A stretch of 28,182 nucleotides of DNA from an uncultured Cytophagaceae bacterium (lineage in GTDB: Bacteria > Bacteroidota > Bacteroidia > Cytophagales > Microscillaceae), in NCBI GenBank assembly GCA_937899305.1, contig CALDJV010001087.1, positions 1 through 28,182 on the forward strand. The letters run 5' to 3'. The position numbers and the translations under genes were made by a program. Below are positions 23,993-28,182 of this stretch, piece by piece. Position 1 is the stretch's first letter, and each line of letters starts with the position of its first letter. The notes beneath the pieces were generated by a model. It was given only the letters and a program-made list of their open reading frames with translations. It did not search any database and was not told the DNA's origin.

Positions 23993-25669
23993 ATGACCGT
24001 TTTAAACAAATACAGCCGTCGCATTACTCAAGATGACTCCCAGCCTGCGTCGCAAGCGATGTTGTATGGCATAGGGCTTACCAAGGGCGATTTGGCCAAA
24101 GCACAAGTAGGGATTGTGAGCACTGGATACGAAGGAAACACCTGTAACATGCACCTCAATGATTTGGCTACAGTAGCCAAACAAGGCACCCAACAAGTGG
24201 ACTTGGTAGGACTTATTTTTCATACCATTGGGGTAAGCGATGGCATATCGAATGGTACCGAAGGCATGCGGTTTTCGCTTCCGTCTCGCGATATCATTGC
24301 CGATTCTATAGAAACCGTAGTACAAGCCCAATGGTACGACGGGGTGTTGGCTGTGGTAGGTTGCGATAAAAACATGCCAGGCGCCATGATGGCATTGGCT
24401 CGCCTCAATCGCCCTGGACTACTGGTATATGGAGGCAGTATTCGCTCCGGCTGCCACAAAGGCAAAAAGCTGAACATTGTATCGGCATTTGAGGCATTGG
24501 GCCAAAAATTTAACGGACATTTAAACGAGGAAGATTACCAAGGAATCATCCAAAATGCTTGCCCAGGAGCAGGAGCCTGCGGTGGCATGTATACCGCCAA
24601 TACCATGGCTACCGCTATGGAAGCCATCGGTTTGAGCTTACCCTACAGTGCTTCTAACCCTGCCCTTAGCCCGGAAAAAAATCGGGAATGCATAGCGGCT
24701 GGACAGGCTATGAAAAAATTGCTGGCCGAAGACATCAAACCCCGCGATATACTCACTCCTCAGGCTTTTGAGAATGCATTGACGATGTTGATGGTCATGG
24801 GAGGTTCCACCAATGCGGTGCTTCATTTGCTGGCAGTAGCTAAAGCAGCGGAGGTGCCTTTGACCCTGAAAGACTTTCAATCCATCAGCGACAAAACACC
24901 CTATTTGGCCAATTTAAAACCCAGCGGCCAATACTTGATGGAAGACCTACATACTATTGGAGGGACTCCAGCAGTTATGAAATTACTTCTCCAAGAAGGT
25001 TTTTTACATGGTGATTGCCTTACGGTAACTGGAAAAACCTTGGCAGAAAATCTAGAAGATATCGCTCCCATTAGTGCTAACCAAGATGTATTTTATCCCG
25101 TACAGCAGCCCATCAAACCAGAAGGGCACCTTCAGATTTTGTATGGCAACCTGGCTACCCAAGGTGCGGTAGCTAAAATTACCGGCAAAGAGGGTGAAAA
25201 ATTTGAGGGTACCGCCAAGGTGTACGACAGCGAGTTTGACGCCATTGCGGGTATCAAAAATGGGGATGTAAAGGCTGGCCAGGTAGTAGTCATTCGCTAC
25301 GAAGGCCCCAAAGGTGCTCCTGGAATGCCTGAAATGTTGAAGCCTACCTCGGCCATTATGGGGGCTGGTTTGGGCAAAGAAGTGGCCTTGATTACAGATG
25401 GGAGGTTTTCGGGTGGTTCCCACGGTTTTGTGGTGGGTCATGTTTGCCCCGAAGCTCAAACAGGTGGCTTGATTGCCCTACTACGAGATGGCGACTACAT
25501 TACTATAGATGCGGTCAATAACGAAATCAAAGCCCACCTCACGGAAGAAGAAATCAGTGAACGGCGTGAAGCCTGGCAAGCCCCTCCACTTCGTTTTAAA
25601 CGAGGAATTTTGGGTAAATATGCCCGTACAGTTTCTTCAGCGGCCGAAGGCTGTGTAACCGATGAATAG
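23993..25669 (+). CDS. ilvD: Dihydroxy-acid dehydratase
   Basis: This enzyme dehydrates 2,3-dihydroxy-isovalerate and 2,3-dihydroxy-methylvalerate to the 2-oxo acids, the third step of Val/Ile synthesis. At 558 aa it is shorter than the E. coli enzyme (616 aa) and similar to the shorter bacterial and plant forms. Conserved cysteines that would bind the Fe-S cluster are C51 (GNTCNMH), C124 (VGCDKNMPGAMMA) and C196 (GACGGMYTANTMA). Also seen are MGGSTNAVLHLLA and DGRFSGGSHGFVVGH. It lies 30 nt after ilvE and 41 nt before ilvB. Three cysteines of this spacing fit either a [2Fe-2S] or [4Fe-4S] cluster; I cannot decide. Confidence 0.96.
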   Translation: MTVLNKYSRRITQDDSQPASQAMLYGIGLTKGDLAKAQVGIVSTGYEGNTCNMHLNDLATVAKQGTQQVDLVGLIFHTIGVSDGISNGTEGMRFSLPSRDIIADSIETVVQAQWYDGVLAVVGCDKNMPGAMMALARLNRPGLLVYGGSIRSGCHKGKKLNIVSAFEALGQKFNGHLNEEDYQGIIQNACPGAGACGGMYTANTMATAMEAIGLSLPYSASNPALSPEKNRECIAAGQAMKKLLAEDIKPRDILTPQAFENALTMLMVMGGSTNAVLHLLAVAKAAEVPLTLKDFQSISDKTPYLANLKPSGQYLMEDLHTIGGTPAVMKLLLQEGFLHGDCLTVTGKTLAENLEDIAPISANQDVFYPVQQPIKPEGHLQILYGNLATQGAVAKITGKEGEKFEGTAKVYDSEFDAIAGIKNGDVKAGQVVVIRYEGPKGAPGMPEMLKPTSAIMGAGLGKEVALITDGRFSGGSHGFVVGHVCPEAQTGGLIALLRDGDYITIDAVNNEIKAHLTEEEISERREAWQAPPLRFKRGILGKYARTVSSAAEGCVTDE

Positions 25670-25710
25670 TTGTATGCATCCCTGCTTACCCACTCAAAAC
25701 CCCAACAAAT

Positions 25711-27456
25711 ATGAATACCCAAGTACAAGATTTTAAAACCTCAGAATCTGGAGAAACCTCCAGTATCAAAAAAAATATGACTGGTGCAGAGGCCTTGATC
25801 TTATCATTGCTGGCCGAAGGCGTTGACACCATATTTGGCTACCCAGGAGGAGCCATCATGCCGGTGTATGATGTTTTGTATCATTATGAACAACAACTTC
25901 AACACGTTCTAACCCGACACGAACAAGGGGCTACCCATGCTGCTCAAGGATATGCTCGTTTGGCCAAAAAAGCCGGGGTATGTTTTGCCACTTCTGGGCC
26001 CGGAGCAACCAACCTCATTACCGGCATTGCCGATGCTCAAATAGATTCTACTCCTTTGGTATGCATTACTGGACAAGTAGCCAGCCATTTGCTAGGAAGT
26101 GATGCCTTTCAGGAAACCGACATCATTGGCATTTCGGCTCCAGTAACCAAATGGAATTTTCAAGTTACCAAAGCCGAAGAAATACCCCAAACCATTGCCA
26201 AGGCTTTTTATATTGCTCAAAACGGGAGGCCAGGTCCAGTCCTCATCGACATCACCAAAGATGCTCAATTTGGACACTTGGATTTTGCCTATCAAAAATG
26301 TGAAAAGATCAGAAGTTACCGCCCGGTGCCTCCACTCAACCACCAAGCCATACTACAAGCGGCTCAGCTCATTAATCAGGCCCAAAAACCAATGATTTTG
26401 ATGGGTCAAGGTGTTTCGTTGGCTCAGGCTGAACAAGTATTGCAAGCCTTTGCCGAAAAAACCGACATTCCAGTAGCCAGTACTTTGTTGGGCTTGTCTT
26501 CTATATCTACCGCCCATCCATTGTACGTGGGTTATTTGGGAATGCACGGCAACTATGGTCCCAATGTAAAAACCAATGAAGCCGATTTATTGATCGCAGT
26601 AGGAATGCGGTTTGATGATCGAGTAACTGGTGACTTGAAACGCTACGCCAAACAAGCCAAGGTGATTCATATTGAGATTGATCCGGCAGAGATTGACAAA
26701 AACGTAAAAGCGGATGTAGCAGTAGTGGCCGATGCCAAAGCAGCCTTACAGGCCCTGCTCCCATTGGTAAAAACCCAAAAACGTGCGGACTGGCATCAAG
26801 AGTTCAAGGATTGTGACGAAACAGAATACCAACAGGTGATTCGCAAAACATTGTCCCCCAATACTCCTAAAATAAAGATGGCCGAAGTCATTGATCAACT
26901 TTCTCGTCTTACTCAAGGGAAAGCAGTCATCGTAACCGACGTGGGCCAGCATCAAATGATTGCCAGTCGTTATTATCGATTTGCTACTCCCAATAGCAAC
27001 ATTACTTCGGGAGGGCTAGGCACGATGGGTTTTGCATTACCTGCCGCTTTAGGAGCCAAGTTGGCCCGACCCGACCGTGAAATTGTTGCCATTATTGGCG
27101 ATGGAGGGTTTCAAATGACCGCTCAGGAATTAGGTACATTGATGCAATATGAGATTCCAGTAAAAATCATCATCCTGAATAATAGTTTTCTAGGGATGGT
27201 TCGGCAATGGCAAGAGCTATTTTTTGAGAAACGCTATTCCTTTACCGAAATGGCCAACCCCAACTTTATTGCGCTGGCTGGTTCTTTCAATATTGAAGGG
27301 CAACAAGTACAAACTCGTGAGGAACTTGAGCCTGGCCTTCAACGCTTACTGGCTCACCAAGGCTCTTTTCTATTGGAAGTCATCGTAGAAACCGAAGACA
27401 ATGTGTTTCCGATGATTCCCACTGGCGAAAGTGTATCTAACATAAGACTCTCTTGA
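25711..27456 (+). CDS. ilvB: Acetolactate synthase, catalytic (large) subunit
   Basis: This ThDP-dependent enzyme condenses two pyruvates, or pyruvate and 2-oxobutyrate, to start Val/Leu and Ile synthesis. At 581 aa it is of normal length. The catalytic Glu is E71 in RHEQGATHAAQGYAR; SGPGATNLITG follows. The ThDP-Mg motif begins at GDG with D464 and ends 26 residues later at N490 of LNNSFLGMVRQWQE. MGMRFDDRVTG lies in the central FAD-type domain. The first 22 residues (rich in Ser, Thr, Lys) look like an extension, so a start nearer residue 23 (Met) is possible. It is followed by ilvN after 76 nt and needs it for feedback control. Confidence 0.96.
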   Translation: MNTQVQDFKTSESGETSSIKKNMTGAEALILSLLAEGVDTIFGYPGGAIMPVYDVLYHYEQQLQHVLTRHEQGATHAAQGYARLAKKAGVCFATSGPGATNLITGIADAQIDSTPLVCITGQVASHLLGSDAFQETDIIGISAPVTKWNFQVTKAEEIPQTIAKAFYIAQNGRPGPVLIDITKDAQFGHLDFAYQKCEKIRSYRPVPPLNHQAILQAAQLINQAQKPMILMGQGVSLAQAEQVLQAFAEKTDIPVASTLLGLSSISTAHPLYVGYLGMHGNYGPNVKTNEADLLIAVGMRFDDRVTGDLKRYAKQAKVIHIEIDPAEIDKNVKADVAVVADAKAALQALLPLVKTQKRADWHQEFKDCDETEYQQVIRKTLSPNTPKIKMAEVIDQLSRLTQGKAVIVTDVGQHQMIASRYYRFATPNSNITSGGLGTMGFALPAALGAKLARPDREIVAIIGDGGFQMTAQELGTLMQYEIPVKIIILNNSFLGMVRQWQELFFEKRYSFTEMANPNFIALAGSFNIEGQQVQTREELEPGLQRLLAHQGSFLLEVIVETEDNVFPMIPTGESVSNIRLS

Positions 27457-27532
27457 TATTACGCACACTGATTGATTACAATCATTTTTAAAACATTTAA
27501 ATCTTTGACTTTCAAGATTTTACCCTTGAACA

Positions 27533-28063
27533 ATGGAAAAGGAACAGTTTACTCTAACAATTTTCTCCGAAAACAACATTGGTTTGCTCAACCGAATCAC
27601 GGATGTGTTCTCGAGGAGAAAAATTAACATAGATAGCCTTACCACTTCGGCTTCTGAAACCGAAGGCATTTATCGCTTTACAATTGTAGTAGAAACTAAT
27701 TTGCTCAATGTACAACGCATTGTAAAACAACTCGAGAAGCAGGTGGAAGTACTCAAGGCTTTTTTTTATAAGGAAGACCAAATCATCCATCAAGAGGTGG
27801 CGCTCTACAAAATATCTACTCAGTCGTTGGTACAAAGCAAAAAAGTAGAGCACATTATACGAGCCAATCATGCCCGCATACTCACCATCGAACCCGAGTT
27901 TATGGTGATAGAAAAAACCGGGCATCAATCGGAAACTCAGGCACTTTTTGAACAACTCAAGCCTTACGAAATCCTCAGCTTTGTACGCTCAGGACGCATC
28001 GCCATCGCCAAGCCTATGAAAAGGCTCAGCGCTTATCTGGCCGAAGTGGGGCAAGTATTGTAA
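27533..28063 (+). CDS. ilvN: Acetolactate synthase, regulatory (small) subunit
   Basis: This 176-aa ACT-domain protein binds and activates the large subunit and confers valine inhibition. The N-terminal ACT domain spans about 5-80 (FTLTIFSENNIGLLNRITDV). Residues G17 and N32 align with G14 and N29 of E. coli IlvH, both at the valine site, so feedback inhibition is likely retained. The rest matches the C-terminal domain of the small subunit, ending in RIAIAKPMKR and a short tail. A 76-nt gap separates it from ilvB. ilvC, the remaining common pathway gene, is not in the window; the sequence ends 119 nt after this stop. Confidence 0.94.
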   Translation: MEKEQFTLTIFSENNIGLLNRITDVFSRRKINIDSLTTSASETEGIYRFTIVVETNLLNVQRIVKQLEKQVEVLKAFFYKEDQIIHQEVALYKISTQSLVQSKKVEHIIRANHARILTIEPEFMVIEKTGHQSETQALFEQLKPYEILSFVRSGRIAIAKPMKRLSAYLAEVGQVL

Positions 28064-28087
28064 TGAAAGTTGTTATATGGTTTATTT

Positions 28088-28182
28088 CTATGGTTCCGCC
28101 TGCGGCTGATTGCTGCATTGTTAAATGGTTGCGCGAAGCGATGAGTATTCTATTGTTAGTTCCTTCGGCTCCGCTCAGGACT
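28088..28182. repeat. Inverted copy of the dispersed intergenic repeat at the window end
   Basis: TTAAATGGTTGCGCGAAGC (28121-28139) is the inverse of 60-73 and of 14003-14021 with at most one base change. The last 30 bases (TTCCTTCGGCTCCGCTCAGGACT) read in reverse match the region around 135-160, which has AGTCTTGAGCGAAGCCGAAG. So the family occurs in both orientations. It may be cut by the window edge. Confidence 0.6.

Noticed and set aside
1..28182. CRISPR array, tRNA or rRNA genes, intact insertion sequence
   Set aside because: I looked for regular spaced repeats, tRNA-like cloverleaf words and transposase motifs by eye and saw none.

Overview
This window reads as chromosomal DNA of a Bacteroidota bacterium, most likely a marine Cytophagales of the Microscilla type. 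The grounds are the protein families (a propeller/Y_Y_Y sensor, DUF5683, WG-repeat plus TonB_C, a SiaB-family kinase), A-rich start regions without clear Shine-Dalgarno sequences, and a few TAnnTTTG -7 boxes. I could not run a search, so the genus is a guess. I saw no rRNA, tRNA, CRISPR array, intact insertion sequence or prophage.

Layout. Positions 1-300 hold hairpins and copies of a dispersed intergenic repeat. A large sensor/PP2C phosphatase (302-3607, minus) is followed by a 797-aa protein of unknown family (4082-6475), a 348-aa unknown protein (6794-7840) and a McrB-like AAA+ NTPase with no McrC beside it (7988-9280). Then come a DUF5683 membrane protein (minus), two tandem paralogous peptide-binding proteins (10392-13898), a secreted WG-repeat/TonB_C protein (14134-16257), a frameshifted small membrane protein (16438-16859, minus), an MFS transporter, a gene-free stretch of about 600 bp with a strong hairpin, a cytochrome P450, a SiaB-like kinase (minus) and a flavin amine oxidase.

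The right-hand 5.5 kb is a branched-chain amino acid operon, ilvE-ilvD-ilvB-ilvN. Its 469-nt leader (22603-23071) is the most striking part of the window. It holds two successive short ORFs whose codons are almost all Ile/Val/Leu. Each ends near a segment that can pair with the left arm or loop of a following rho-independent terminator. This is the layout of classical ribosome-mediated attenuation, present twice in a row. Shared words between the two leaders suggest that a single attenuator was duplicated.

The other candidate for new biology is the McrB-like NTPase with its unknown 348-aa neighbour. It lacks both the usual DNA-binding N-terminus and the McrC nuclease. All functional statements rest on reading motifs by eye.
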